56,272 bases of DNA from DASSWB01 sp035705495 (GTDB lineage Bacteria > Bacteroidota > Bacteroidia > Flavobacteriales > Flavobacteriaceae), in the NCBI GenBank assembly GCA_035705495.1, contig DASSWB010000045.1, positions 1 through 56,272 of the forward strand, written 5' to 3'. How positions within the stretch are numbered: the stretch's first letter is position 1; each line of letters begins with the position of its first letter. A program made the translations under genes and the position numbers. This document shows positions 24,547 to 35,049 of the stretch, piece after piece. A model generated the notes under the pieces. That model was not told where the DNA came from and did not search any database. It saw nothing but the letters and a program-made list of their open reading frames with translations.

Positions 24547-26841
24547 ATGACTAAACTTAGCAAAAGAAGAGAAGCATTGGTATATCATGCCAAGCCTTCA
24601 CCCGGAAAAATAAAGGTTGTACCTACTAAAAAATATGCAACGCAAAGAGATTTGTCATTGGCTTATTCGCCAGGTGTAGCCGAGCCTTGCTTGGAAATCG
24701 CCAAAGACAAGGACAATGTTTATAAATATACGGCAAAAGGAAACTTGGTCGCCGTCATTTCAAATGGAACAGCGGTTTTGGGATTGGGAAATATTGGTCC
24801 CGAGGCTTCAAAACCAGTGATGGAAGGAAAAGCACTATTGTTCAAAATATTTGCGGATATAGATGTTTTTGATATTGAAGTAGATACACGGAATATTGAT
24901 GAGTTCGTAAATACCGTAAAAAATATAGCGCCAACTTTCGGGGGAATTAATCTGGAAGATATTGCAGCTCCCGAAGCTTTTGATATTGAAAGAAGATTAA
25001 AGGAAGAACTTGATATTCCGGTAATGCACGATGATCAACACGGAACTGCCATTATTTCATCAGCGGCCTTGTTGAATGCACTTGAATTGGCAAAGAAGAA
25101 AATAGGAAAGGTGAAAGTTGTAGTGTCGGGAGCGGGATCAGCGGCGTTAGCCTGTGTGAATTTATATGTTGCACTTGGGGTTCAAGTGAAAAACATCGTG
25201 ATGTTCGATTCCAAAGGCGTTCTGCATCAGGGGCGTGAGAATCTTTCGGAACTTCAAAAAAAATATGCCGTAAAAAAACAATATGCATCGTTGGGAGAAG
25301 CGATGGAAGACGCCGATGTTTTTCTTGGCTTATCCGTCGCGAATATTGTTTCGCCTGAAATGCTTAAAAAAATGGCCAAAAATCCAATCGTTTTTGCGAT
25401 GGCGAATCCAGATCCCGAAATCGCTTATGACCTGGCAATAGCATCCCGAAAGGATATTATCATGGCCACGGGCAGAAGTGATCATCCTAATCAAGTGAAT
25501 AATGTACTCGGATTTCCTTTTATTTTCCGGGGCGCATTGGATGTAAGGGCGACGAAAATAAACGAGGAAATGAAAATGGCAGCTGTAAAAGCACTTGCTT
25601 TATTGGCTCGCGAACCTGTTCCAGAACAAGTGAATATTGCTTACGGCGAAACAAAGCTCAATTTTGGAAGGGATTATATCATTCCGAAGCCCTTTGATCC
25701 TCGATTAATTACTACGGTTCCTCCTGCAGTCGCAAAAGCCGCCATGGAAAGTGGGGTTGCCAAAAATCCGATTTTGGATTGGATAAAATATGAGGATGAA
25801 TTATTAGAGAGAATGGGAAGTGATAATAAAATCACCCGACTCCTAATGAACAGGGCTAAAATTGAACCGAAACGTATTGTTTATGCAGAAGCAGATCATT
25901 TAGATGTTCTTAAAGCTGCACAAATTTGCCATGATGAAGGTATTTGTCAACCTATTTTATTGGGAAATAAGCACATTATCAAAGAATTGATGATTGAGAT
26001 TGATTTTGATGCCGATGTTCAAATTATTGACCCTTTCTCGGATGATGAAAGTGTAAGGCGAAATGCGTATGCCCATAAATTATGGGAATTACGAGCTCGG
26101 AAAGGGGTCACTAAATACGATGCTGAAAAAATGATGAGGGAGCGGAATTATTTTGCCGCAATGATGGTCAATCAAGGTGATGCCGATGCTTTAATTTCAG
26201 GTTATTCCAGGGCGTTTCCAACCGTGGTAAAACCTTATTTACAACTTATCGGGATGGGGAAAGGAGTTTCTCGCGTCGCAACTACCAATTTAATGAATAC
26301 ATCACGAGGTCCACTTTTTATAAGTGATACTTCTTTAAATATCAATCCTTCTGCAAAAGATTTGGCCAAAATTACTTTAATGACGGCAAGAACCGTTCAA
26401 CTTTTTGGAATGGAGCCGGTAATTGCATTGGTTTCATACGCCAATTTTGGTTCTTCTGATGATGAGCGGGCGGTAAAAGTGCGGGAAGCAGTTGCCTATT
26501 TACATAGATTTCATCCAGAGTTGATTGTAGATGGGGAGCTACAAACCGATTTTGCGCTCAATAAAGAAATGTTGCAGAAAAAGTTTCCATTTTCAAAAAT
26601 TGCAGGAAGAAAGGTAAATACCTTGATTTATCCTAATTTGGAATCGGCAAACAGTACGTACAAACTGATCAAAGAATTGAACAAAACCGACTCCATAGGA
26701 CCGATAATGATGGGCATGAAAAAACCAGTTCACATTTTGCAATTGGGTGCCAGTGTTGAAGAAATTGTAAATATGTCGGCAGTAGCAGTAGTAGATGCGC
26801 AAGAAAAAGAACGGAAGGCAAAACAGGAAAGCAAGAAGTAA
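24547..26841 (+). CDS. maeB: NADP-dependent malic enzyme with C-terminal phosphotransacetylase-like domain
   Basis: The enzyme converts malate to pyruvate and CO2 and makes NADPH. The N-terminal part (about 1-430) is the malic enzyme, with LAYSPGVAEPCLEIAKDKDN, the metal-binding DDQHGTAI and the nucleotide-binding VVVSGAGSAALACVNLY. The C-terminal part (about 435-760) is a phosphotransacetylase-like domain with RIVYAEADHLDVLKAAQICH and DADALISGYSRAFPTVVKP. In this enzyme class the second domain has no transferase activity and is regulatory. At 764 aa the length is typical. The gene has its own promoter and is followed by the promoter of ruvA. Confidence 0.95.
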   Translation: MTKLSKRREALVYHAKPSPGKIKVVPTKKYATQRDLSLAYSPGVAEPCLEIAKDKDNVYKYTAKGNLVAVISNGTAVLGLGNIGPEASKPVMEGKALLFKIFADIDVFDIEVDTRNIDEFVNTVKNIAPTFGGINLEDIAAPEAFDIERRLKEELDIPVMHDDQHGTAIISSAALLNALELAKKKIGKVKVVVSGAGSAALACVNLYVALGVQVKNIVMFDSKGVLHQGRENLSELQKKYAVKKQYASLGEAMEDADVFLGLSVANIVSPEMLKKMAKNPIVFAMANPDPEIAYDLAIASRKDIIMATGRSDHPNQVNNVLGFPFIFRGALDVRATKINEEMKMAAVKALALLAREPVPEQVNIAYGETKLNFGRDYIIPKPFDPRLITTVPPAVAKAAMESGVAKNPILDWIKYEDELLERMGSDNKITRLLMNRAKIEPKRIVYAEADHLDVLKAAQICHDEGICQPILLGNKHIIKELMIEIDFDADVQIIDPFSDDESVRRNAYAHKLWELRARKGVTKYDAEKMMRERNYFAAMMVNQGDADALISGYSRAFPTVVKPYLQLIGMGKGVSRVATTNLMNTSRGPLFISDTSLNINPSAKDLAKITLMTARTVQLFGMEPVIALVSYANFGSSDDERAVKVREAVAYLHRFHPELIVDGELQTDFALNKEMLQKKFPFSKIAGRKVNTLIYPNLESANSTYKLIKELNKTDSIGPIMMGMKKPVHILQLGASVEEIVNMSAVAVVDAQEKERKAKQESKK

Positions 26842-26870
26842 TTTGGGTTTCTTCATCTGTGATATTTTAG

Positions 26871-26878
26871 TACATTTG
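26871..26878 (+). promoter_or_regulatory. Promoter -7 element of ruvA-sprA
   Basis: TACATTTG matches TAnnTTTG, 22 bases before the ruvA ATG. A TTG at 26843-26845 is 25 bases upstream, longer than ideal. This may also drive sprA, which lies 5 bases after ruvA. Confidence 0.55.
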
Positions 26879-26900
26879 GTGCCTTAACTTTTGATTAACA

Positions 26901-27482
26901 ATGATTCATCATATAAAAGGCAAGTTGGTGGAGAGAAATCCTACCCATGTAGTTGTGGAATGTCAGGGAGTGGGATATTTTTTGAATATTTCCCTTCACA
27001 CCTTTTCCTTAATTCCTTCTTCTGAAGATATTTTTCTTTTTACGCACCTACAGGTGAAAGAGGATTCCCATACGTTGTTCGGTTTCAAGGAAAAGTCTGA
27101 ACGGCAAATTTTCCGACTGCTGATTTCAGTCTCTGGAATTGGCGCGAATACAGCGAGAATGATGTTGTCGTCATTGGTTCCACAGCAAATAATTGAAGCA
27201 ATTGCTTCAGGTGACGTTGCAACCATTCAAAGTATTAAGGGTATTGGTGCCAAAACCGCCCAAAGGGTTATCTTAGATTTAAAGGATAAAATTTTAAAAA
27301 TATTTGATGCTGATGAAGTTTTTTCAGCACCAAACAATACGAGTCAAGATGAAGCGTTATCTGCTTTGGATACCCTTGGTTTCAATAGAAAACAATCCGA
27401 GAAAGTGGTTAACAAAATTGTAAAGGAATCGCCTAATGCTACAGTGGAATCTATTATTAAACTTGCATTAAAAAATTTGTAA
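26901..27482 (+). CDS. ruvA: Holliday junction DNA helicase subunit RuvA
   Basis: RuvA forms the tetramer that holds the Holliday junction while RuvB pulls DNA. The OB-fold N-terminus reads MIHHIKGKLVERNPTHVVVE, followed by helix-hairpin-helix motifs (SGIGANTARMMLSS; KGIGAKTAQRVILDLKD). A C-terminal domain III that contacts RuvB spans about 150-193. The 193-residue length is normal. It is separated from ruvB by 4.7 kb and lies directly in front of sprA (5-base gap), so a recombination gene and a secretion gene are probably on one transcript. Confidence 0.96.
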   Translation: MIHHIKGKLVERNPTHVVVECQGVGYFLNISLHTFSLIPSSEDIFLFTHLQVKEDSHTLFGFKEKSERQIFRLLISVSGIGANTARMMLSSLVPQQIIEAIASGDVATIQSIKGIGAKTAQRVILDLKDKILKIFDADEVFSAPNNTSQDEALSALDTLGFNRKQSEKVVNKIVKESPNATVESIIKLALKNL

Positions 27483-27487
27483 TTATT

Positions 27488-30400
27488 TTGAGTAAACCCA
27501 ATAATCTTAAATTTTTAGTAGCAGCGATTGTTCTTCTATTTCTTTTTCTTGTCCCGCAAGAAATAATGGCGCAAGAAACCGATTCTACTGCTACTGGTTA
27601 TTCTTTAGGAACTATAAATTTACAACAACCGCAGAGCATTGTTACCAGTTACAGTTATGATCCTATATTGGATCGTTATATCCTTACTCAAACTGTAGGG
27701 AATATTGATATTACGTTGCCGTTGACCCTCACCAGGGAGGAATATGAAAAACGGGTGATGGAAGAGTCAATCCGGAATTATTTCAAGGAAAAAATAAACG
27801 CTTTTGACAAAGTACAAGAGGGAACTACGGAAGATCAAGGGAATTTGCTTCCGAATTTTTACGTGAATTCAAGTTTTTTCGAATCTATTTTTGGGGGAAA
27901 TGAAATTGAAGTGATCCCCCAAGGCTCCGTGGAATTGGACTTGGGAGTTTTATACACCAAACAGGACAATCCCGCCTTTTCACCCAGAAATAGAAGCAAT
28001 CTAACATTCGATTTTAACCAAAGAATAAGCTTGAGTTTGGTGGGAAATGTCGGAACACGTTTGCAAGTGAGAGCGAATTATGATACGGAATCAACGTTTG
28101 ATTTTCAGAATCAAATAAAACTGGAATACACACCAACCGAAGATGATATTATTCAGAAAATTGAAGTTGGGAATGTAAGCATGCCTTTAAACAGTGCACT
28201 GATTCAAGGTGCTCAAAGTCTTTTTGGAGTAAAAACGGAACTCCAGTTTGGGAAAACTAGAATTACTGGTGTTTTTTCTGAACAAAAATCGGAACGTAGA
28301 ACGGTGAATGTTGAGGGTGGAGGAACCGTTGAGGAATTCGAAAAATTCATTTTGGATTATGATGAAAACCGACATTTCTTCTTAGCGCATTACTTCCGGG
28401 ATAATTATGATCGCGCTCTGGAGAATTATCCGTTTATAAACTCAAACATACAAATTACACGGGCCGAAGTTTGGATTACAAACCGTTCTAACAATACACA
28501 GAATTTAAACGATGCCCGAAATATTGTTGCTGTCCAAGATTTAGGGGAAGCCTTCGCACCCGGAAATATTGGTCTGGATACGCCACCCGCAGGTTTTTTC
28601 AATTCAGGAATTTATCCCGATAACTCCAACAACGACTTTAATCCATTGGGCATTACGGGTCCTGCCGAATCTATATTGACTCCTGCAATTAGAGATATTG
28701 CTACGGTAGATAATGGTTTCGGAATTCCTGTGCAGGAAGGAATCGATTACGTGAAATTGGAAAATGCCAGACAGCTAAATCCTTCGGAATATACGTTGGA
28801 CACCCAACTTGGATATATTTCTTTAAATCAAAAATTGAACAATGATGAGATTCTTGCCGTCGCTTTTCAGTTTACGGTTAATGGGGAAGTTTATCAAGTA
28901 GGAGAATTTGCCAGTGATGGGATGGGAGCCAATCCGCAGAATGGACAAGGGCAAAATCAGGCACCGGTTTCTCAAAACTTGGTCGTAAAAATGTTGAAAA
29001 GCACAATTACCAACGTCGAAGAACCTATATGGGACTTAATGATGAAAAATATTTATAGCTTGGGTGCTTACCAATTACAGCAGGAAGATTTCCGAATGAA
29101 CATTCTTTATACAGATCCCCAACCTGTAAATTATCTTGAAGCAGTTGAAGGAACCCCACTTCCTGAAGATGTTGCACAAACTCCTTTATTGAGGGTTTTT
29201 AGTTTGGATCGATTGAATTTCAACAACGATCCTGTGAACGGTGGTGACGGATTTTTTGACTACGTTCCGGGAATAACTGTAGATACCCAAAATGGAAGAA
29301 TAATTTTTACCACTGTTGAGCCTTTTGGAGAACATCTTTTTGAAAAACTTGATAATACTCCCAATTCTGGAACCGAAGATTATAATATTCCTTCCACCTA
29401 TAATGAAAATCAGGAAGAATATGTTTTTAGGACTTTATATACAACAACCAAAACAATCGCGGAACAAGAAGATGCGGATAAAAACAAATTTCAGTTAAAG
29501 GGAAAATATACTTCCTCAGGTGCCGGCGGGATCCCAATCGGGGCTTTCAATGTCCCACAGGGTTCAGTCACGGTAACGGCAGGTGGAAGGGTTTTACAGG
29601 AGGGAGTTGATTATGTAGTCGACTATCAATTGGGCCAAGTTCAAATATTGGATGCTGCATTATTGGCTTCAAAAACACCAATTGAAATTTCTACAGAAAA
29701 CAATGCTGTTTTTGGCCAATCGACCAAAAGATTCACCGGAATAAACGTCGAACATACGTTTAGTGAAAAATTATTGGTGGGCGCGACTTTTTTAAATTTA
29801 AATGAACGGCCGATTACCCAAAAAGCAAATTACGGTTATGAACCTATCAATAATTCGATCTACGGATTCAATTTTAACTACAGTACCGAGGTTCCGTTTT
29901 TTACACGTTTAGTGAATAAATTACCGAATCTTGATACAGATGTAGAATCGAGGTTTTCGTTAAGGGGGGAATTTGCTTATTTACAGCCTGGTGCACCAAA
30001 AGGGAATGAGTTTGAAGGTCAATCAACTTCTTATGTTGATGATTTTGAAGCTTCTCAAACTTCTATTTCCATAAATTCGCCGCTTTCGTGGGATTTATCA
30101 AGTGTGCCCGTGGGTTTTGGAGGAGAATTTGCCAACGACAACTTAACAATCAATAATAAAAGGGCAAAACTTGCGTGGTATACGATTGATCCTCTTTTTT
30201 ATAGCTCTCAAAGACCGGATGGAATTAGTGACAACGATTTGTCAACCTATGCCACCAGAAGGGTTTTTATAAATGAAATATTTCCGAACATAGATATTGT
30301 ACAGGGACAAACACAGGTGGTTTACACAATGGATTTAGCTTATTATCCTGATGAAAGGGGTCCTTACAATTTCAATCCTGCTGCCAATGGTTCAAATACG

Positions 30401-33400
30401 CTTCCAAATCCGCAGGAAAATTTTGGAGGGATTTCCCGAGCTGTAAATAATACCAATTTTGAACAGACAAATGTCGAATTTATTGAATTCTGGCTAATGG
30501 ACCCTTTTATTTATGATGAGAATATTGGGAACAATGGTGGGAAAATAACCTTTAACCTCGGTAATATTTCGGAAGATGTTTTAAAAGACGGTAGGAAACA
30601 ATATGAAAATGGCCTTCCCGAAGACGGATCTCTGAACAATACCATTACCACTACTTTTGGAGTTGTTCCAGCTAATCAATCTTTGGTCTATGCCTTTGAC
30701 ACCGAAGGTCAGGCAAGGCAGAATCAAGATGCAGGTTTTGACGGACTTGGGGATTTGGAAGAAGCCAATTTTTTCCCTCAGTTTTCGGGTATTGACGATC
30801 CCGCTGCCGATAATTACAATTACTTTTTGGCTGTAGATGGAGGCATCGTTGAAAGGTATCGTAATTATAATGGAACTGATGGGAATTCCCCTTCCGAAGT
30901 CACAAATACAAATAGAGGAAATTCCCCACTTCCAACAGTCGAAGATTTGAACAGGGATAACACAATGAATACTATAGACAGTTATTTCCAATATGAGGTA
31001 GAAGTATTCCCCGGAATGAGTGTTGATAATAGCGAATATATAACTGACGTAAAAACCACAACCGCGAATCTTCCAAATGGGAGTAGTCTTCCTGTGAGAT
31101 GGGTACAGTTCAAAGTTCCAATTTATGAACCTACGTCTTCAGTAGGTGGTATTGCAGATTTTCGTTCTATAAGATTTATGCGAATGTTCTTATCCGAATT
31201 CGAGGAAGAGGTGATACTTAGATTTGGAACAATGGATTTGGTTCGTGGTGATTACAGAAGATATACCCAATCCTTACAAACCGATTCTCCTATTCCCGAA
31301 AATGATAATACGCTTTTCGAAATTGCCGCGGTAAGTATTGAAGAAAATGAAAATAGAATTCCTATTCCTTATGTAATGCCTCCTGGTGTAAACCGTGAAA
31401 ATTTATACAATAACAATACGAATGTAAGACAAAATGAAAAGTCCTTGTCTCTACGGGTGTGCGATTTGGAAAGTCAGGATGCTAGGGCCGTGTACAAGAA
31501 TTTTCAAATCGATATGCGACAATACAAACATTTGGAAATGTTTTTACATGCTGAATCAATCGTGAATGAAACGCCTTTGCAAGATGGAGAACTTGTAGCC
31601 TTTTTAAGAATGGGGACTGATTTTACCGAAAACTATTATCAAATTGAAATTCCACTGAAGCCAACAGCTTTTGGAGCAAACTCTGCGGAAGAAATTTGGC
31701 CTGAAGAAAACAGAATGAATTTGCCGCTAGAACTTCTTCAGCAGGTAAAATCCTTGGTTTTGGGCGATGTAGCTTATAATTCCGCTGAGATAAATTACTT
31801 TGACGAAGCTTTAAATCCCGTTGCTGAAGGTAGTGATTATGAAATGGGTGAATTAAGGATTGGTATCAAAGGGAATCCGAGTTTTGGAAATGTAAGGGTC
31901 CTGATGTTGGGACTAAAAAATGGTTTGCCAGATGCGAGTCCGCAAGATGTATGTGGCGAGGTATGGTTTAATGAACTGCGTCTTTCTGAAATGAAAAACG
32001 AAGGTGGTTGGGCTGCGATCTTGAACATGGACACAAATTTTGCAGATTTTGCCAATGTTACGGCTACGGGAAGAAGAAGCACAATAGGGTTTGGTTCCAT
32101 AGAACAAGGTCCCAATGAAAGGAGCCGTGACGATGTAAAACAATACGATATTGTAACCAATGTTAATTTCGGTCAGTTGCTACCAAAATCTTGGGGTTTA
32201 AAAATACCGTTTAACTATAGTATTGGTGAGGAAATCATCACTCCGCAATACGATCCAGAATACCTCGACTTGGAATTACAAACACGTTTGGATAATGCCG
32301 AAAGTGCCCAAGAAGAAGAGGAAATATTGGAGCGTGCTCAAAATTACACGAAAAGACAAAGCATTAACTTAATTGGATTACGAAAAGAACGTACGGGGGA
32401 AGAGGTTCCAATGCCTTATGATATCGAGAATTTTGCGGTTTCCGCGACTTACAATCAGGTGGATCACAGGGATTTTGAAATAGAAGATGCTTTGGATCAG
32501 AATGTGAGGTTGGGGGCAACTTATGATTATACTTTTCCGGAGTTTGGTATAGAACCTTTCAAAAACATTTCAGCTCTTGATAGCAGTGAGTATTATGCCC
32601 CGATCAAAGATTTTAATTTCAGTCCGTTACCAACAAGTATTTCTTCGAGTTCAAATATTATCAGACAATACAACGAACAGAAATTCAGGGAGTTCAATTT
32701 GCCAGAAGGAAGCATCGGAATTCCGACACTTTATCAAAGAAATTTCTTGTTCGACTGGCAATATACGTTGAATTACAATCCAACAAAATCCCTTTCCCTC
32801 AATTATAATTCCTCAAACAACAGAATTGTGAGAAATTATATTGATGAAGACAATAATGAAGATAATTCAATCGGTATTTGGGACGGATTTTTTAATGTGG
32901 GGGATCCAAATTATCATTTCCAATCCCTTCAAGCCAATTACGCCATCCCGTTTGAAAAAATTCCAGCCTTAAAATTCCTGAGAGCCACTTATACTTATTC
33001 AAGTGATTTTCAATGGCAAAAAGGTTCGGAGGTTTTTAACTCGCTTGAAGGTATTCCAGAAATTGGCAACAGTGTGCAAAATTCAAATTCACACAAAATC
33101 AACGCAACTTTGGATATGCAGCATCTTTATAATTTTGTTGGTCTGAAACAGAAGAAAGCAGCAACAGAAACGATTAAAGAAAGAAGCAGCCGTGTGCCTA
33201 CGCTAAACAGAAATGACTCTATAGAGGAAGAAAAGGCGGAACCTAAAAATGAACTGAGCTCAGGTGATAAAGCATTAAATAGAGGAATTGGTTTGTTAAC
33301 GGCCATTAAACGAATCCAAATAAGTTATGAAGAAAACCAAGGAACCTTCTTGCCCGGTTATACACGTGGCGTGGGTTTTGCTGGCACAATGAAACCGACC

Positions 33401-34606
33401 TTGGGATTTGTGTTTGGTAGTCAGGCAGAAGTCCGGGAATTGGCTGCTAGAAATGGTTGGCTCACCTTGTATCAAGAGTTTAATCAACAATATTCTGAAG
33501 TTGAAACCAAAAAATTGAATCTAAATGCACAACTTCAGTTAATTCCAGATTTAACAATCGACCTGAATGCAAATAGGATTTATGCGGAAACCTTTAATGA
33601 AAATTATCGTGTTGATCCCGATGATTTGGAATACCATTCGCTTACTTCTTCTACATACGGGAATTTTAATATTTCCACTATTCTGATTAAAACGGCTTTT
33701 AGTAATTCAGATCAGGACAATTCCGAAGCGTTTGAACAATTCAGGGCAAATCGTTTGGTTGTAGCACGTAGATTGGCGGCAGAGAGGGGATTGGATCCCT
33801 CAAACGTTGATGCTGATGGTTATCCCATAGGTTTTGGGAAAGACAATCAAGCGGTATTGTTGCCAGCTTTTTTATCTGCTTATTCCGGAACCGATGCTGG
33901 AGATGTAAGTTTTTCTGCTTTTAAAGATATTCCACTTCCAAACTGGGATATTAAATATACGGGCTTGATGAGATTGGATTGGTTCAAAAAGAATTTCAAA
34001 AGGTTTTCGATAGCTCACGGATATCAAGCCTACCAAACAATTAATCAATTCCAAACGAATTTAGATTACGATAGTGGTTTAGACCAAGGGGGGAATTTTA
34101 AAAACAGGGTGCTCTATTCAAATATTAATTTGACCGAACTTTTTAGCCCGTTAGTGAAAATAGATCTTGAGATGCAAAACTCGATCAAGGTTTTGGCTGA
34201 AATTCGGAAGGATAGATCATTGTCATTAAGCTTTGATAACAATCTTCTAACCGAAATGTCCGGGAACCAATACACACTTGGTTTAGGTTACCGCATAAAG
34301 GATGTGAAAATAGGAACCCGAATTGAGGGAAGAAGACGTGTTTTGAGCAGCGATCTCAATTTTAAAGCTGATCTTTCTTTTAGAAGAAACAAAACCATTA
34401 TTAGATATCTTGATATTGATAACAGCCAAACCACCGCTGGACAAGATATCTGGATTTTCGAATTCAGGGCGGATTATGCACTGACAAAAAATCTGGTGGC
34501 AGAATTTTATTACGATCACAGTTTCTCGGAATATGCTATCTCTACAGCCTTTCCACAAACGACAATTAGGTCCGGTATCACTTTGCGGTATAATTTTGGA
34601 AATTAA
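27488..34606 (+). CDS. sprA: Type IX secretion translocon protein SprA
   Basis: SprA is the very large outer-membrane beta-barrel that forms the type IX secretion channel needed for gliding and for export of proteins with C-terminal sorting domains. The 2372-residue length matches. A signal peptide (NLKFLVAAIVLLFLFLVPQE, cut near residue 29) comes first, then repeated SprA N-terminal-like segments and many amphipathic strand patterns. The C-terminus ends in a typical outer-membrane strand (TIRSGITLRYNFGN). The TTG start at 27488 is needed: the first in-frame ATG falls at the end of the signal peptide. It follows ruvA after 5 bases. Confidence 0.95.
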   Translation: MSKPNNLKFLVAAIVLLFLFLVPQEIMAQETDSTATGYSLGTINLQQPQSIVTSYSYDPILDRYILTQTVGNIDITLPLTLTREEYEKRVMEESIRNYFKEKINAFDKVQEGTTEDQGNLLPNFYVNSSFFESIFGGNEIEVIPQGSVELDLGVLYTKQDNPAFSPRNRSNLTFDFNQRISLSLVGNVGTRLQVRANYDTESTFDFQNQIKLEYTPTEDDIIQKIEVGNVSMPLNSALIQGAQSLFGVKTELQFGKTRITGVFSEQKSERRTVNVEGGGTVEEFEKFILDYDENRHFFLAHYFRDNYDRALENYPFINSNIQITRAEVWITNRSNNTQNLNDARNIVAVQDLGEAFAPGNIGLDTPPAGFFNSGIYPDNSNNDFNPLGITGPAESILTPAIRDIATVDNGFGIPVQEGIDYVKLENARQLNPSEYTLDTQLGYISLNQKLNNDEILAVAFQFTVNGEVYQVGEFASDGMGANPQNGQGQNQAPVSQNLVVKMLKSTITNVEEPIWDLMMKNIYSLGAYQLQQEDFRMNILYTDPQPVNYLEAVEGTPLPEDVAQTPLLRVFSLDRLNFNNDPVNGGDGFFDYVPGITVDTQNGRIIFTTVEPFGEHLFEKLDNTPNSGTEDYNIPSTYNENQEEYVFRTLYTTTKTIAEQEDADKNKFQLKGKYTSSGAGGIPIGAFNVPQGSVTVTAGGRVLQEGVDYVVDYQLGQVQILDAALLASKTPIEISTENNAVFGQSTKRFTGINVEHTFSEKLLVGATFLNLNERPITQKANYGYEPINNSIYGFNFNYSTEVPFFTRLVNKLPNLDTDVESRFSLRGEFAYLQPGAPKGNEFEGQSTSYVDDFEASQTSISINSPLSWDLSSVPVGFGGEFANDNLTINNKRAKLAWYTIDPLFYSSQRPDGISDNDLSTYATRRVFINEIFPNIDIVQGQTQVVYTMDLAYYPDERGPYNFNPAANGSNTLPNPQENFGGISRAVNNTNFEQTNVEFIEFWLMDPFIYDENIGNNGGKITFNLGNISEDVLKDGRKQYENGLPEDGSLNNTITTTFGVVPANQSLVYAFDTEGQARQNQDAGFDGLGDLEEANFFPQFSGIDDPAADNYNYFLAVDGGIVERYRNYNGTDGNSPSEVTNTNRGNSPLPTVEDLNRDNTMNTIDSYFQYEVEVFPGMSVDNSEYITDVKTTTANLPNGSSLPVRWVQFKVPIYEPTSSVGGIADFRSIRFMRMFLSEFEEEVILRFGTMDLVRGDYRRYTQSLQTDSPIPENDNTLFEIAAVSIEENENRIPIPYVMPPGVNRENLYNNNTNVRQNEKSLSLRVCDLESQDARAVYKNFQIDMRQYKHLEMFLHAESIVNETPLQDGELVAFLRMGTDFTENYYQIEIPLKPTAFGANSAEEIWPEENRMNLPLELLQQVKSLVLGDVAYNSAEINYFDEALNPVAEGSDYEMGELRIGIKGNPSFGNVRVLMLGLKNGLPDASPQDVCGEVWFNELRLSEMKNEGGWAAILNMDTNFADFANVTATGRRSTIGFGSIEQGPNERSRDDVKQYDIVTNVNFGQLLPKSWGLKIPFNYSIGEEIITPQYDPEYLDLELQTRLDNAESAQEEEEILERAQNYTKRQSINLIGLRKERTGEEVPMPYDIENFAVSATYNQVDHRDFEIEDALDQNVRLGATYDYTFPEFGIEPFKNISALDSSEYYAPIKDFNFSPLPTSISSSSNIIRQYNEQKFREFNLPEGSIGIPTLYQRNFLFDWQYTLNYNPTKSLSLNYNSSNNRIVRNYIDEDNNEDNSIGIWDGFFNVGDPNYHFQSLQANYAIPFEKIPALKFLRATYTYSSDFQWQKGSEVFNSLEGIPEIGNSVQNSNSHKINATLDMQHLYNFVGLKQKKAATETIKERSSRVPTLNRNDSIEEEKAEPKNELSSGDKALNRGIGLLTAIKRIQISYEENQGTFLPGYTRGVGFAGTMKPTLGFVFGSQAEVRELAARNGWLTLYQEFNQQYSEVETKKLNLNAQLQLIPDLTIDLNANRIYAETFNENYRVDPDDLEYHSLTSSTYGNFNISTILIKTAFSNSDQDNSEAFEQFRANRLVVARRLAAERGLDPSNVDADGYPIGFGKDNQAVLLPAFLSAYSGTDAGDVSFSAFKDIPLPNWDIKYTGLMRLDWFKKNFKRFSIAHGYQAYQTINQFQTNLDYDSGLDQGGNFKNRVLYSNINLTELFSPLVKIDLEMQNSIKVLAEIRKDRSLSLSFDNNLLTEMSGNQYTLGLGYRIKDVKIGTRIEGRRRVLSSDLNFKADLSFRRNKTIIRYLDIDNSQTTAGQDIWIFEFRADYALTKNLVAEFYYDHSFSEYAISTAFPQTTIRSGITLRYNFGN

Positions 34607-34617
34607 CAAAAAATAAA

Positions 34618-34648
34618 TTGAAGTGCTATATCTAAAAAATTAACTTTG
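34618..34648 (+). promoter_or_regulatory. Promoter of gcvH
   Basis: A -33 TTG (34618-34620), a 20-base spacer and a -7 TAACTTTG (34641-34648) match the consensus very well. The start of transcription near 34655 gives a leader of about 15 bases. Confidence 0.8.
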
Positions 34649-34668
34649 CTAATCAAAAAATTAAATAT

Positions 34669-35049
34669 ATGAATACTCCAGACAATTTAAAGTATACCAA
34701 AGATCACGAATGGGTAAAAATAGAAGGTGATATTGCTACCATTGGAATAACTGATTTTGCCCAAAGCGAATTAGGTGATATTGTTTATGTTGAGGTTGAT
34801 GCCATTGACGAAGAACTCGAAAAGGAAGCAGTTTTTGGAACCGTGGAAGCAGTTAAAACGGTTTCAGATTTATTTCTCCCGCTATCAGGTGAGATTTTTG
34901 AATTCAATACGATTTTGGAAGACGAGCCCGAAAAAGTAAATACAGATCCTTACGGAGACGGCTGGATGGTCAAAATGAAAATTTCAAATCAATCTGAAAT
35001 AGAAGACTTGCTCGATGCAAATTCATACAAGGAACTAATTGGGGCGTAA
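34669..35049 (+). CDS. gcvH: Glycine cleavage system H protein
   Basis: The H protein shuttles the aminomethyl group of glycine between the P, T and L proteins on a lipoyl lysine. The sequence has the family start (DNLKYTKDHEWVKIEGDIAT), the lipoylation site VFGTVEAVKTVSDL with Lys63, and the closing NTDPYGDGWMVKMKI. At 126 aa it has normal length. Neighbouring genes are not glycine-cleavage genes: sprA upstream and a VanZ-like gene overlapping its end. The placement next to sprA is one I recall from other flavobacteria. Confidence 0.97.
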   Translation: MNTPDNLKYTKDHEWVKIEGDIATIGITDFAQSELGDIVYVEVDAIDEELEKEAVFGTVEAVKTVSDLFLPLSGEIFEFNTILEDEPEKVNTDPYGDGWMVKMKISNQSEIEDLLDANSYKELIGA

